A model generated the notes under the pieces. That model saw only the letters and a list, made by a program, of their open reading frames with translations. It was not told the origin of the DNA and did not search any database. A stretch of 64,000 bases of DNA from NCBI RefSeq assembly GCF_026410925.1, contig NZ_CP112972.1, positions 3,038,001-3,102,000 on the forward strand, in the 5' to 3' direction. The DNA is from Halovenus salina (GTDB lineage: Archaea > Halobacteriota > Halobacteria > Halobacteriales > Haloarculaceae). Both the position numbers and the translations under genes were made by a program. Positions 41,275 through 50,178 of the stretch are shown here, piece by piece. Position 1 is the first letter of the stretch. The number at the start of each line of letters is the position of its first letter.

Positions 41275-43101
41275 TTACACCCGGCGGTCGAGGAAGTCCG
41301 CGAGCAACTCGAACGCCCGGGTTTTCTGTTCGATATCCGTCGAGCCGTGCCCTTCCGCGCCGAGTTCGGTGTACTCGAAGTCCTCGCCCGCGGTCAGTCC
41401 ACGCTCTTCGAGAGCGTCACGGAACAGCCGCGCCTGGGAGATGGGACAGCGCGGGTCGTTAACGCCGTGGATAATGTGGATTGGGTCTTCTAGATTCTCG
41501 ACGTGGTTGATTGCAGACCGCTCCCGGTACCGCTCAGCGTTCTCTTCGGGGTCGCCGAGCATGTCTTCGAGAATCGACTTGAAGTGTGGCATCGACTCCT
41601 CGTAGAGCACCTGGAGATCGCTCATGCCGACGTGTGCGACGCCTGCGGCCCACGGCTCGGGATACATCGTCAGCTGACAGTATGCGGAGTAACCGCCGTA
41701 GGAGATGCCGAAAATCGCGATGCGGTCGGGGTCGACCGAATCACGGTCGGCCAGCCACTCCGCGCCCCGCTTGATGTCGACCTGTTCCATCCCGCCCCAG
41801 TCCTCGCGGATGCGGTTGCGGAACTCGCGCCCGCGACCTGTCGACCCGCGGTAGTTCGGGGCCAACACAGTGTACCCTTCGCTGACCAGGAACTGCAGAT
41901 AGAGATTGAATCCCCGCTCGGTCTGTGCGGTCGGCCCGCCGTGTGGGTAGACGACCGCGGGGCCCGGTTCCTCGCGTGCCTCGTAGAGCAGGGCACCAAT
42001 CTCCAGGCCGTCTTCGGACTCGTAGGTGACGTACTCGGGTTCGACGAACAGCGACGGGTCGACGCCGTCGTACTCCGGTTCGATGACCGTCTCGACGGTG
42101 TCTTCGGCGAGGTCGTACCGAAGCAGCGACTGCCGCTCGGTGCCCGATTGGTTCGTCAGCAGGACGGTCCTCTCGTCGACGAACCCGCCGTCGGAGCCGC
42201 TGATACCAGTCGCGACACCGGTCGGTACGTCGAGTTCTCGGCTCTCGCCGGTAGCGAGGTCGTAGACGACCGGAACTGTCGCCGCGTCGCGTGTACGCAA
42301 GGCCAGCGCCCGCTGTCCGTCAGGCGAAACCGCTGTCGGTCGCTCGACGCCGTCGCCATCGCTGAGCCAGCGGAGGCTGCCATCGCTGCGGTCGTAGACG
42401 CCGACACGGCCGAGGTCAGGCGTGTCGTCGCCGACGAGCAGGCGCTCGCCGTCCGGGAACCAGTCGCCAACGCCGGCCGTGGCACCGGTCTCGCCGACCT
42501 CAAGGTTCACCGGCTCACCGCCGTCGGTGTCGACGACGAATACGTCGAGATTCTCCGGGTCGTCCGACTCGTTTGTCGCGTACGCGACCTCTGTCCCGTC
42601 GGGCGAGAGTGCCCCGGCGACGTGGTTGACGCGGTCCTCGTGTTCGGTCAGCTGGGTCGTCCCGCCGTCGAGATCGAAGCGGTGGAGATTCATCTGGCCC
42701 GCGTGGGTCGACGCACAGACGAGGAACTCCCCGTCGGGGTCGACCGCCATCAGATGGGTCTGGCCGTCTGTCTCGATGACCGGCTCGGTGGAACCGTCGC
42801 GCTCGATTGCGTGGATGTCGTTCTGTTCGTCGCCATCCTGGTCGCGGTGGAAGTAGAGGTGACTGCCGTCGGCGGCCCACTCTATACCACCGCTGAGGTT
42901 CGTCGGGACGTTCCCGTCGCTCCACTGGGTCCACTCGCCGTCGGCAAGCGAGAGGGTATAGAGCTCCATCCGACCGCTCGTGTCGTGGAAGAAGGCGAGT
43001 TCGCGGCCGTCTGGTGAGAGCGTCGGCGCGTAAAACGACGGCAGGCTTGCGAGTGTCTCCGGCTCGATTGCAACGTCGTGAATCGTATCTCCGTGTGTCA
43101 T
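41275..43101 (-). CDS. S9-family (acylaminoacyl/oligopeptidase-type) serine peptidase
   Basis: 608 residues from the ATG at 43101. The N-terminal ~360 residues form a TolB/beta-propeller-like region with repeated SPDG motifs (TLSPDGRELAFFHD, ALSPDGTEVAYATN, AVSPDGQRALALRT). The C-terminal alpha/beta-hydrolase has the nucleophile in FGISYGGYSAY, the Asp in HGVNDPRCP and the His in EGHGST. Cytosolic; such enzymes degrade short peptides or N-acyl peptides. Confidence 0.93.
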   Translation of the reverse strand: MTHGDTIHDVAIEPETLASLPSFYAPTLSPDGRELAFFHDTSGRMELYTLSLADGEWTQWSDGNVPTNLSGGIEWAADGSHLYFHRDQDGDEQNDIHAIERDGSTEPVIETDGQTHLMAVDPDGEFLVCASTHAGQMNLHRFDLDGGTTQLTEHEDRVNHVAGALSPDGTEVAYATNESDDPENLDVFVVDTDGGEPVNLEVGETGATAGVGDWFPDGERLLVGDDTPDLGRVGVYDRSDGSLRWLSDGDGVERPTAVSPDGQRALALRTRDAATVPVVYDLATGESRELDVPTGVATGISGSDGGFVDERTVLLTNQSGTERQSLLRYDLAEDTVETVIEPEYDGVDPSLFVEPEYVTYESEDGLEIGALLYEAREEPGPAVVYPHGGPTAQTERGFNLYLQFLVSEGYTVLAPNYRGSTGRGREFRNRIREDWGGMEQVDIKRGAEWLADRDSVDPDRIAIFGISYGGYSAYCQLTMYPEPWAAGVAHVGMSDLQVLYEESMPHFKSILEDMLGDPEENAERYRERSAINHVENLEDPIHIIHGVNDPRCPISQARLFRDALEERGLTAGEDFEYTELGAEGHGSTDIEQKTRAFELLADFLDRRV

Positions 43102-43162
43102 AGTGTAGTGTCCGTCGGGGTGGTGCACGCCGTCGGTGAGGCGGTGCCGATATCTCGTCGCG

Positions 43163-43741
43163 TCAGTCGAGGATGTACGTCAGGTCCTCGCCCGGGCCGC
43201 CCGGGGGAACGGAGGCTTCCGCGGGCAGGCCGTCCGACCAGCAGGTCCACCATCTGTCGCTGCCGGCTTCTGGACCTTGTTTGCAGTCCTGAATCTCGCC
43301 GCCGACCGGTCGCCCAGCAAAGATGACGCGGTATGTCGACACGTGTGGCTCCTCCTCGTCTTCAACGACGTGGTCGACATCTCTGAGAACGTCGACGCCG
43401 TCGAGAGCGATAGAGACGCCAGTTACCGCCTCTACCTCCTCTCGTGCGGCCGCCGCCCAGTCTTGGCCGGGTTCGACGGTACCGTGTGGGAGTATCGCGA
43501 TTTCGTGCTCGTCGTTTTGCATGAGAAGCAGCTCGTCGTTACTGTTTCTGACCGCGACGACGACGTGCCCGTCGTTGTCTATTCCGCAGTGGTCTCGTGT
43601 CTCGTGTTCCTGGGTGGTCTCCGTTACGGTGATGTCCTCGCGCTCTCGCAGGGTGGCTGGGTCTTCAAGTGTGAGTGCGCCTTCGGCGGTCGCCTCTGGA
43701 GGGGCATAGTGTGTGTCTCCTGTCATATTGTCCGTCGACAC
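43163..43741 (-). CDS. NUDIX-like protein with degenerate NUDIX box
   Basis: 192 residues (Met6 at 43726 is an alternative start). A NUDIX fold is indicated by VVAVRNSNDELLLMQNDEHE and the box GTVEPGQDWAAAAREEVEAV then TGV. In the box Gln replaces the first Glu, Ala the second of the EE pair, and the spacing is off by one, so hydrolase activity is doubtful. Three Cys/Trp-rich positions near the C-terminus (DRWWTCWSDG) are unusual. Confidence 0.78.
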   Translation of the reverse strand: MSTDNMTGDTHYAPPEATAEGALTLEDPATLREREDITVTETTQEHETRDHCGIDNDGHVVVAVRNSNDELLLMQNDEHEIAILPHGTVEPGQDWAAAAREEVEAVTGVSIALDGVDVLRDVDHVVEDEEEPHVSTYRVIFAGRPVGGEIQDCKQGPEAGSDRWWTCWSDGLPAEASVPPGGPGEDLTYILD

Positions 43742-44005
43742 TGCATTCGCTCGTGGTCACGTCTCGGTACGGCCGGATATTCAGCCTGCTTCCGGGAGTA
43801 ATTGGTAGCGGAGAATTGCTATTAAAACTTGTGAAAAAAGTTTAAATTACTCTCTACTTACATCTTCGGGTTCCATACTTAAAAATGTGTCGGCATCTCA
43901 GACGAACGTCCTGTTTGATGCCACGGCACGGGAGACGCATTCGAGTGTCATTTAAGTAGATGGCTCCGCAAGGTGCCAATCAACCATTGATTTCACGCAC
44001 TAACG
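43742..44005. promoter_or_regulatory. Intergenic region upstream of pilB
   Basis: 264 AT-rich bases without a gene. CATTTAAGTAG (about 43950-43960) is the likely pilB TATA box. AAACTT / AAGTTT arms (43825-43830, 43838-43843) and a TACTTAAAAAT stretch lie further upstream. Confidence 0.35.
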
Positions 44006-45637
44006 ATGTCTGAACAGAGTGAAGATAGCAGTGTGGGGACGGGGCAAGACGCAGCCGCGGGGCTCCGGGGGTGGCTCTCGCGGGCTGCGAGAATGTTGAC
44101 CGGGTCGACCGTGACACTCACCGAATACGACCCGGCACGTCACGACCCGCTGGTTCGATTCGACGGCCTTCCGGGGTACGAGGAGGTCGACCGCTACTGG
44201 GTCAACGTCCCGTTTACGTTTATCTCGATAAACTACGACCCCGAGGAGACGAAACACTACTACCACGTCGTCGAGCCGACGCTGACCGAGATGGAGAGTG
44301 ACCTCCTCGACCGACTGTTTGAAGACATTCGCGGGCCGCTGTTGTACCGGGACGCGGTTGCAGATGACCCGGAGCAGGCCCTCCGAGAGGAACTGGAGGC
44401 TAGACTGGAGGAGTATGGCGTCCAGATAACCGACGAGATGTTCTACCGTCTCTTCTATTACCTCCACCGTTCGTTCCAGGGGTACGGCAAGCTCGACCCG
44501 CTGATGAACGACCCGCACATCGAGGACATCTCCTGTGACGGGCCGGATCTGCCCATCTTCGTTTATCACGACGAGTACACCGACATCGAGACGAGCGTGA
44601 GCTACGAGTCTCAGGAGCTTGCGAACTTCGTCATCCAGCTCGCCCAGCAGTCGGGCCGACACGTCTCGGTCTCGGACCCCGTAGTTTCGACGACGCTGCC
44701 CGACGGGTCACGTATCGAGTTGGCGCTCGGGGAGGAGGTGACCCCGAAGGGATCAGCATTTACGATTCGGAAGTACGCCGACGAACCGTTCACGCCAATC
44801 GACCTGATGAACTACGGCACGGTCGACGACGAGATTCTGGCGTTCATGTGGCTCGCCATCGAGAGCAACCGGTCGCTAATTTTCGCCGGCGGGACTGCCG
44901 CCGGGAAGACCACCTCGATGAACGCTATCTCGATGTTCCTGCCGCCACGCTCGAAGGTCATCACCATCGAGGACACCCGCGAACTCTCCCTGTATCACGA
45001 CAACTGGCTGTCCTCGGTCACCCGCGAGCGTATGGGTGACGCTGACATCACAATGTACGACCTGTTGCGCTCGGCGCTGCGCCACCGGCCGGAGTACATC
45101 ATCGTCGGCGAGGTCCGTGGCGAGGAGGCTATCACCCTGTTCCAGGCGATGAACACCGGCCACACGACGTTCTCGACGATGCACGCCGACTCGGTCCAGA
45201 CGGTCATCAATCGGCTGGAAAACGAGCCGATCAACGTCCCTCGTCCGATGGTCACGTCGCTCGACATTCTGTGGGTCCAGGTGCTCGGCCGGTCCGGCGG
45301 GGAACGGGTCCGCCGTGCAAAGACCGTCGCCGAAATCGAGGGAATCGACCAGCGGACGGGCGAGCTCGACTACTCGAACACCTACGCCTGGGACTCTCAG
45401 ACCGACGAGTTCAGAGACCAGGGCTCGGAGTTGCTCGAAGAGATTCGCGAAGAGCGGGGCTGGAGCGAGTCAGAGCTGCTGGGTGAGCTCCGAAACCGCC
45501 GGAGATTCCTCCGGTATCTGCAGGACAACGGCGTGACCGACTACCGGCGGTTCACGGCGATGGTCAACAAGTATTACGCTGACCCCGAGGAGGTCATGGA
45601 GCGTATCGAGAACGAGACGGCCGAAGTGGAGGGCTAA
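44006..45637 (+). CDS. pilB: Type IV pilus/secretion ATPase, PilB/TadA family
   Basis: 543 residues. The secretion-ATPase core is complete: Walker A FAGGTAAGKTTS (Lys301), the Asp box ITIEDTRELSL, Walker B EYIIVGEVRGEEA and the His box TGHTTFSTMHADS. The N-terminal ~230 residues carry the family's own domain (YYHVVEPTLTEMESDLLDRL). It powers assembly of archaeal pilins, with the platform protein encoded next. Confidence 0.95.
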   Translation: MSEQSEDSSVGTGQDAAAGLRGWLSRAARMLTGSTVTLTEYDPARHDPLVRFDGLPGYEEVDRYWVNVPFTFISINYDPEETKHYYHVVEPTLTEMESDLLDRLFEDIRGPLLYRDAVADDPEQALREELEARLEEYGVQITDEMFYRLFYYLHRSFQGYGKLDPLMNDPHIEDISCDGPDLPIFVYHDEYTDIETSVSYESQELANFVIQLAQQSGRHVSVSDPVVSTTLPDGSRIELALGEEVTPKGSAFTIRKYADEPFTPIDLMNYGTVDDEILAFMWLAIESNRSLIFAGGTAAGKTTSMNAISMFLPPRSKVITIEDTRELSLYHDNWLSSVTRERMGDADITMYDLLRSALRHRPEYIIVGEVRGEEAITLFQAMNTGHTTFSTMHADSVQTVINRLENEPINVPRPMVTSLDILWVQVLGRSGGERVRRAKTVAEIEGIDQRTGELDYSNTYAWDSQTDEFRDQGSELLEEIREERGWSESELLGELRNRRRFLRYLQDNGVTDYRRFTAMVNKYYADPEEVMERIENETAEVEG

Positions 45638-45694
45638 GATGAAACGCCACGACCGTCCGCTTGACGCCAGCACGGCCGTACCGGGAGGTCAATC

Positions 45695-48187
45695 GTGAAC
45701 CCGGTCTGGCTGTTTCCGCCACTGGTGGTGGTCGTCTCGCTGTCTGCCTACGTCGGCGGAAAGCTCAGCCCCCAAATCGAGGGGACGCTCAACCGGATTG
45801 CACGCGTGTTGTTCGGCCGATTCGTCTCGGTGAACGAACAGCGAGAGAACCGCATTCAGTCGGCCTTTATCGAGACGAGCTACCGCACGTACGCGGCAAA
45901 GACGTACCTCTACGCCGTGATTGGTCTCATCGCTGGCGGGATTGCTGGCGCGTACGCACTGGCGGGAGTCCTGGCGGTGCTCGAACCCATCGTTCAACTG
46001 CTGGCCGGGCTTCCACGGACGATTACGACACCGCTCGGCATCACGCCGGACTGGGAGTACGAGCTGGCAAGCCAGACTCGCTGGCTGGTTCTGCTGGGCG
46101 GTGGAGCGGTCTCCGGGCTGCTCACGGGAACGCTTGCCTACGTCTTCAGGTGGCAACTGCCCGCCAGCGACGCCGAGGTTCGCCGACGGGCAATCGACGA
46201 GGGGCTCCCGCGGACGACGGCGTTCATGTTCGCGCTCTCGCGCGGCGGGATGGAGTTCGCACAGATTCTCCAGATTCTCACCGACAACCGCGAGGTCTAC
46301 GGCGAGACGGCCTCGGAGTTCTCTGTCGCCTCCCGCGAGATGAATCTCTTCGGGACCGACATGATATCGGCGATGCGTCGGATGGCCGAGCGGACGCCAA
46401 GCGAGCAGTTCAAGACCTTCTCGGAGAATCTCAGCAGCATCCTCCAGAGCGGCCGAGAGCTCCCGGGCTTTCTCGAGGAACAGTACGAGCGCTTCCGCGA
46501 GGACGCTGAGGAACGCCAGGAAGAGATTCTGGATGTCCTCGCCACGATAGCCGAGGGATACGTCACCGTCCTCGTTGCGGGGGTGTTGTTCCTCATCACC
46601 ATCTTGCTCGTCTTCGGGCTGACGACGACCGATACGCTGTGGATACTCAAGATAATGGTCTACCTGCTGGTTCCGCTTGCGAACGCAGGGTTCGCCGTTT
46701 TCCTCCAGCAGAAACTCGACCAGCTCGGGGTGGCGAGACGCAGTGGGGGGTCGGTTCTGAGCAAGCTCTCGACCTCGACGCCGATCGCGCCAGAGCCAAA
46801 CCGTGCCGTTCGACAGCCAGACGGCGGCTACGACGAGGAACGCGAGCTGGACAACCGACGGATGCTCGACCTCTACGACCAGGTCCGCGGGCTGAAGGCG
46901 GCGCTCGGGAGTCCCCTTCGGGTCTTCCTGCGAAACCCGGCTAAGCTGCTCTGGGTTACCGTCCCGATTGCGCTGGTGGCCTTTTTTCTCAGACTGCCCT
47001 CGGCGCTCCAGGCTGACGGCATCGCAATCCGGATCCTGGACGACCTGGTCGTCCAGTCGGTGTTGTTCGTGCTTGGCACCTATGCCATCGTCCGCGAGGT
47101 GTATAAGCGCCGAATCGACCGTATCGAGGCCGCCACTCCGGAGATGCTCGAACGTCTCGCGAGCCTCAACGAGGCCGGGATGTCCGTCGTCGAGGGGTTC
47201 CAGCGGGTCAGAGGGAGCGACCTCGGCGTGCTCACGCCCGAGGTCGAGCGTATCTGGCGAGACATCGAGTTCGGTGCGAACATCGACGACGCCCTCATCC
47301 GGTTCGGTCGTCGGGTTCGGACGACAGCTATCACCCGCGTCGTGACGCTGTTGACGAACGCGATGCGAGCCAGCGGTGAGATGGGGCCGGTGCTCCGAAT
47401 CGCCTCCGAACAGGCCCGCGCCGAGGTGAAGCTTCGCCGCCAGCGCCGCCAGCAGATGTTCACGTATCTGGTCGTCATCTACGTCTCGTTTGCTGTCTTC
47501 CTGGTCATCATCCTGGCCGTCAACGAGGTGCTCGTCCCCAGCCTGCCCGATAACGTCGCACTTCCGGAAGGTGACCAGCTGAATAGACTCGGGGCCAGTC
47601 CCGATGCCTTCGCCCGCTTCGGTGAGGTAGACAAGGCTGCCTACACGCTCGTGTTCTTCCATGCCGCAATCGTCCAGGCCGTCGCTGCGGGGTTTATCGC
47701 CGGGCAACTCGGCGAGGGCTCGCTTCGTGACGGCGTCAAACACGCCGCCATCATGCTTGGTATCGCGTACGTGGCGGTGCTCCTCCTCACCTCACCAGTA
47801 GCCTCCATCTCGGCGCTCGACACCACCAGCGACGGCGAATCCGTGTTTCTGGACTCAGCGTCACTCTCTGAGGGCGGCTACGTCGCAGTTTACGGGGGTG
47901 ATAGCCTCGATGACGACGAGGTGGAGCTACTCGGCTACACAGAGTACCTCTCGGCTGGCAGCCACAGCGATGTATTCGTACCGTTACAGGAGGGAACAAT
48001 CACCCAGGACCAGACGGTCCTTGTCGTCGCTCATCGGGAGACGAACGGGAACGAACAGTTCGACTTCGCGCTGCCGTATCGGTCCGGTGAGAGTCAGGCC
48101 GACGGTCCCTACCAGGGGCTGTCGGACCGCAGCACGCCCGGCGTCGAGGTCGACGTGACCTACATCGGTGACCCGGAAGAGGAGTAA
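45695..48187 (+). CDS. pilC: Type IV pilus platform protein PilC/TadC, with extra C-terminal exported domain
   Basis: 830 residues, GTG start at 45695. Two T2SSF-type repeats (about 140-340 and 430-640) are each bracketed by membrane segments, with PRTTAFMFALSRGGMEFAQI and EMLERLASLNEAGMSVVEGF as the family cores. After the last membrane segment (about residue 700) an exported C-terminal domain of ~120 residues follows (VFLDSASLSEGGYVAVYGGD ... TVLVVAHRETNGNEQFDF), which looks like the DUF7282 domain otherwise found on secreted haloarchaeal proteins. The 57-base gap after pilB holds a 19-codon ORF (45639-45698) overlapping the GTG. Confidence 0.9.
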   Translation: MNPVWLFPPLVVVVSLSAYVGGKLSPQIEGTLNRIARVLFGRFVSVNEQRENRIQSAFIETSYRTYAAKTYLYAVIGLIAGGIAGAYALAGVLAVLEPIVQLLAGLPRTITTPLGITPDWEYELASQTRWLVLLGGGAVSGLLTGTLAYVFRWQLPASDAEVRRRAIDEGLPRTTAFMFALSRGGMEFAQILQILTDNREVYGETASEFSVASREMNLFGTDMISAMRRMAERTPSEQFKTFSENLSSILQSGRELPGFLEEQYERFREDAEERQEEILDVLATIAEGYVTVLVAGVLFLITILLVFGLTTTDTLWILKIMVYLLVPLANAGFAVFLQQKLDQLGVARRSGGSVLSKLSTSTPIAPEPNRAVRQPDGGYDEERELDNRRMLDLYDQVRGLKAALGSPLRVFLRNPAKLLWVTVPIALVAFFLRLPSALQADGIAIRILDDLVVQSVLFVLGTYAIVREVYKRRIDRIEAATPEMLERLASLNEAGMSVVEGFQRVRGSDLGVLTPEVERIWRDIEFGANIDDALIRFGRRVRTTAITRVVTLLTNAMRASGEMGPVLRIASEQARAEVKLRRQRRQQMFTYLVVIYVSFAVFLVIILAVNEVLVPSLPDNVALPEGDQLNRLGASPDAFARFGEVDKAAYTLVFFHAAIVQAVAAGFIAGQLGEGSLRDGVKHAAIMLGIAYVAVLLLTSPVASISALDTTSDGESVFLDSASLSEGGYVAVYGGDSLDDDEVELLGYTEYLSAGSHSDVFVPLQEGTITQDQTVLVVAHRETNGNEQFDFALPYRSGESQADGPYQGLSDRSTPGVEVDVTYIGDPEEE

Positions 48188-48234
48188 CAGAGTGAACCGG
48201 TAGATTTGGGTGTCCTCGGTCCTCAGATCCGGCT

Positions 48235-48495
48235 GTGAACACCGAAAACAGCCCCAGTGTCACCTACCAGGAGACCGATACCGAACGCCTGCTGACGTTC
48301 ACACACGACGGCCGCGAGGCGACTGTCGCACAGAACATCGAGGGGTACGCCATGCTGAAGGTGCGTGACGATGCGGGGGACGAACTGGAGCGGTACTACG
48401 GGTTCGATATGGCGCTCGACCACGCCGCGGAGTTACTCGGCGTCTCTCCCCACGACCTGCCTGTCCCCGAGGAAGCCGACGATATGGGGATGTAG
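48235..48495 (+). CDS. Conserved haloarchaeal small protein (DUF7111-like)
   Basis: 86 residues with a GTG start. RLLTFTHDGREATVAQNIEG and YYGFDMALDHAAELLGVSPH are the conserved-looking parts; I recall this type as DUF7111. No membrane segment or motif that suggests a function. Convergent with the next gene, with no gap. Confidence 0.7.
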   Translation: MNTENSPSVTYQETDTERLLTFTHDGREATVAQNIEGYAMLKVRDDAGDELERYYGFDMALDHAAELLGVSPHDLPVPEEADDMGM

Positions 48496-48669
48496 TCAGT
48501 CCAGGCGACGCTCGAAGACGAGGCCGACTGTCGTTCCATCCCGTTCGAGTGTCTCGCTGAGCCGCCACCCCTCGCTCGCGTGTTCGTTGATCACCGACTC
48601 GATGTTGTTCATCTTGTTACTTCGTGTCTGGGTGGCGTGTGTCGTGTAGACGAACTTCTGGTCTGTCAC
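48496..48669 (-). CDS. Small DUF4177-like protein
   Basis: 57 residues with a GTG start at 48669 and TGA at 48496, found by reading the minus strand. The pattern KFVYTTHATQTRSNKMNNIE ... INEHASEGWRLSE ... VGLVFERRLD is that of DUF4177, a small beta-alpha-beta domain with the typical LNELGxEGW-like core (here INEHASEGW). Function unknown. Confidence 0.75.
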   Translation of the reverse strand: MTDQKFVYTTHATQTRSNKMNNIESVINEHASEGWRLSETLERDGTTVGLVFERRLD

Positions 48670-48742
48670 ACCTGCTAGAGGGAGCGCCGACTGAAAACCC
48701 CTGGCCCGGTAGCTTTAACAGCGAACTCGCCGACTCCCAGAT

Positions 48743-49315
48743 ATGGAGACCCGGGCAGAGTTTTGGCGCATCTACCGGGAGTCGCTGCCGGTCCTGCTCG
48801 TCGCACTCCTCGGCGGGCTGTTCTCTGGACTCGTCCTCGACGCGCTGGTCGGGGCCGCCGAACGCTTTCCCGGACTTCTGGTGATGGTCCCGGTGTTTCT
48901 TGCCACCCGCGGCAACGTCTACGGGGCCCTCGGCGGACGCGTCGCAAGCGGCCTCCATCAGGGCCTTATCGACCCCACCTTCGAGCGCGACGACCGACTC
49001 GTCAACGCCGTCATCGCTTCCTTCGTCAACGGCATCGGTCTCTCTCTCGTCATCGGTGTTATCACCTGGGTCGCTCTCCTGTTGCTCGGCTGGGAACACG
49101 CCCGCCTGATTGAGTTCGTCCTCATCATGTTCATCGCCGCGTTGCTGACCTCCGGAGTGATGATTTTCGGACTGCTTGCCCTGCTGTTTGCCGGTTTCAA
49201 GCGCGGATACGACCCCGACAACCTCGTCGGCCCGATTGTCACGACACTCGGTGATGTCTTCGGGATGCTTTTTCTGTTTTTCTCTGTCTGGCTCGTGAGC
49301 GTGGTGATTCCATGA
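48743..49315 (+). CDS. MgtE-type divalent cation transporter, first membrane unit
   Basis: 190 residues made of five membrane segments. It is the MgtE integral membrane domain alone: PVFLATRGNVYGALGGRVAS (about residues 52-71) and YDPDNLVGPIVTTLGDVFGM (about 156-175), the last containing the Asp that lines the Mg2+ pore in MgtE. The cytosolic MgtE N domain and CBS pair, which sense Mg2+ in bacteria, are absent. Followed after 19 bases by a second such unit. Confidence 0.88.
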   Translation: METRAEFWRIYRESLPVLLVALLGGLFSGLVLDALVGAAERFPGLLVMVPVFLATRGNVYGALGGRVASGLHQGLIDPTFERDDRLVNAVIASFVNGIGLSLVIGVITWVALLLLGWEHARLIEFVLIMFIAALLTSGVMIFGLLALLFAGFKRGYDPDNLVGPIVTTLGDVFGMLFLFFSVWLVSVVIP

Positions 49316-49334
49316 GTCGAGGGGTGCAATCCTG

Positions 49335-49910
49335 ATGGTCGGCACATCCGGCACCGGGGAAAGCTGGCGCTGGCAGACAATCGTCAGGACCATGTTCCCG
49401 ATGTTGCTGGTGCTCGTGGTCATCGTCCTCTTTGCGGGTATCCGCCTCGAAGAAGCAGAGGTGCTGCTCGAACGGTATCCGATTCTCTCGGTGATGGTGC
49501 CGACGATGGTCGCGATGGGCGGCAACCTTGGTGCTATCCTGAGCGCCCGGCTCACCACCCGATTCCACCTCGGAACGACGACACTCGACCCGCGTGACCG
49601 CGTGCTCTGGGCGAACGTGCTTGCGATTCTCGCGCTTGCAGCGACGCTGTTTACCGCTCTCGCTGCGGGAGCCGCTGTACTTGGGCTGTTTATCGACTCG
49701 CAGGCAGGGATTCCCCAGCTGTTTGCCATCTCGCTTCTCAGCGGCTTCTCGCTTGCGCTCATTGCGATTGCCTTCAGCTTCGGAACCACCTACGCTTCCT
49801 ACCGGCTGGGTATCGACCCCGACGACACCACAATCCCAATCGTGACCAACGTCGTCGACGTGTTCGGGATGGTCATCTTTCTTGGCGTGTCCAGGCTTAT
49901 CCTGGGATAG
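49335..49910 (+). CDS. MgtE-type divalent cation transporter, second membrane unit
   Basis: 191 residues, again only the MgtE membrane domain: PTMVAMGGNLGAILSARLTT and IDPDDTTIPIVTNVVDVFGM mirror the motifs of the gene before. The two proteins probably pair as a heterodimer where bacterial MgtE is a homodimer. The 3' end overlaps the convergent small gene by 14 bases. Confidence 0.88.
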   Translation: MVGTSGTGESWRWQTIVRTMFPMLLVLVVIVLFAGIRLEEAEVLLERYPILSVMVPTMVAMGGNLGAILSARLTTRFHLGTTTLDPRDRVLWANVLAILALAATLFTALAAGAAVLGLFIDSQAGIPQLFAISLLSGFSLALIAIAFSFGTTYASYRLGIDPDDTTIPIVTNVVDVFGMVIFLGVSRLILG

Positions 49911-50100
49911 CAAGCGCTTGAAGGACAGACCAGGGCGTCGGGAGCGTGCCGATCAAAGTCAACACCGCCGCCGGGAACCAGTAGAACGCGACGAACCGGG
50001 GCGTCAGCTCCCCGTTTGCGTACAGGTACAGCGCAAGAAGGACAAAGGGCACGAGGAGAACGGTCCAGACGGCAATGGTGCGCTGTATCTCACCCACCAT
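49897..50100 (-). CDS. Small two-segment membrane protein
   Basis: 67 residues from the ATG at 50100: hydrophobic segments at about 8-28 (IAVWTVLLVPFVLLALYLYA) and 36-58. It lies between the MgtE units and the PhoU/TrkA-C gene and might be an accessory subunit of that system. Family not recognised. Confidence 0.65.
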   Translation of the reverse strand: MVGEIQRTIAVWTVLLVPFVLLALYLYANGELTPRFVAFYWFPAAVLTLIGTLPTPWSVLQALAIPG

Positions 50101-50178
50101 ACGAAGGGATAGTTCCCGCGGCAAAATGAATCTCCCGACTCCAATCCCAGGCCGGTGTCTGTCACCTCCGGAATTCAC

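Noticed and set aside
43825..43843. AAACTT / AAGTTT dyad upstream of the NUDIX-like gene
   Set aside because: Six-base arms in an AT-rich stretch are too weak to separate from chance, so it is not listed as an operator.
45639..45698. 19-codon ORF between pilB and pilC overlapping the GTG of pilC
   Set aside because: Too short to support as a gene; it may assist translational coupling but nothing beyond position suggests this.
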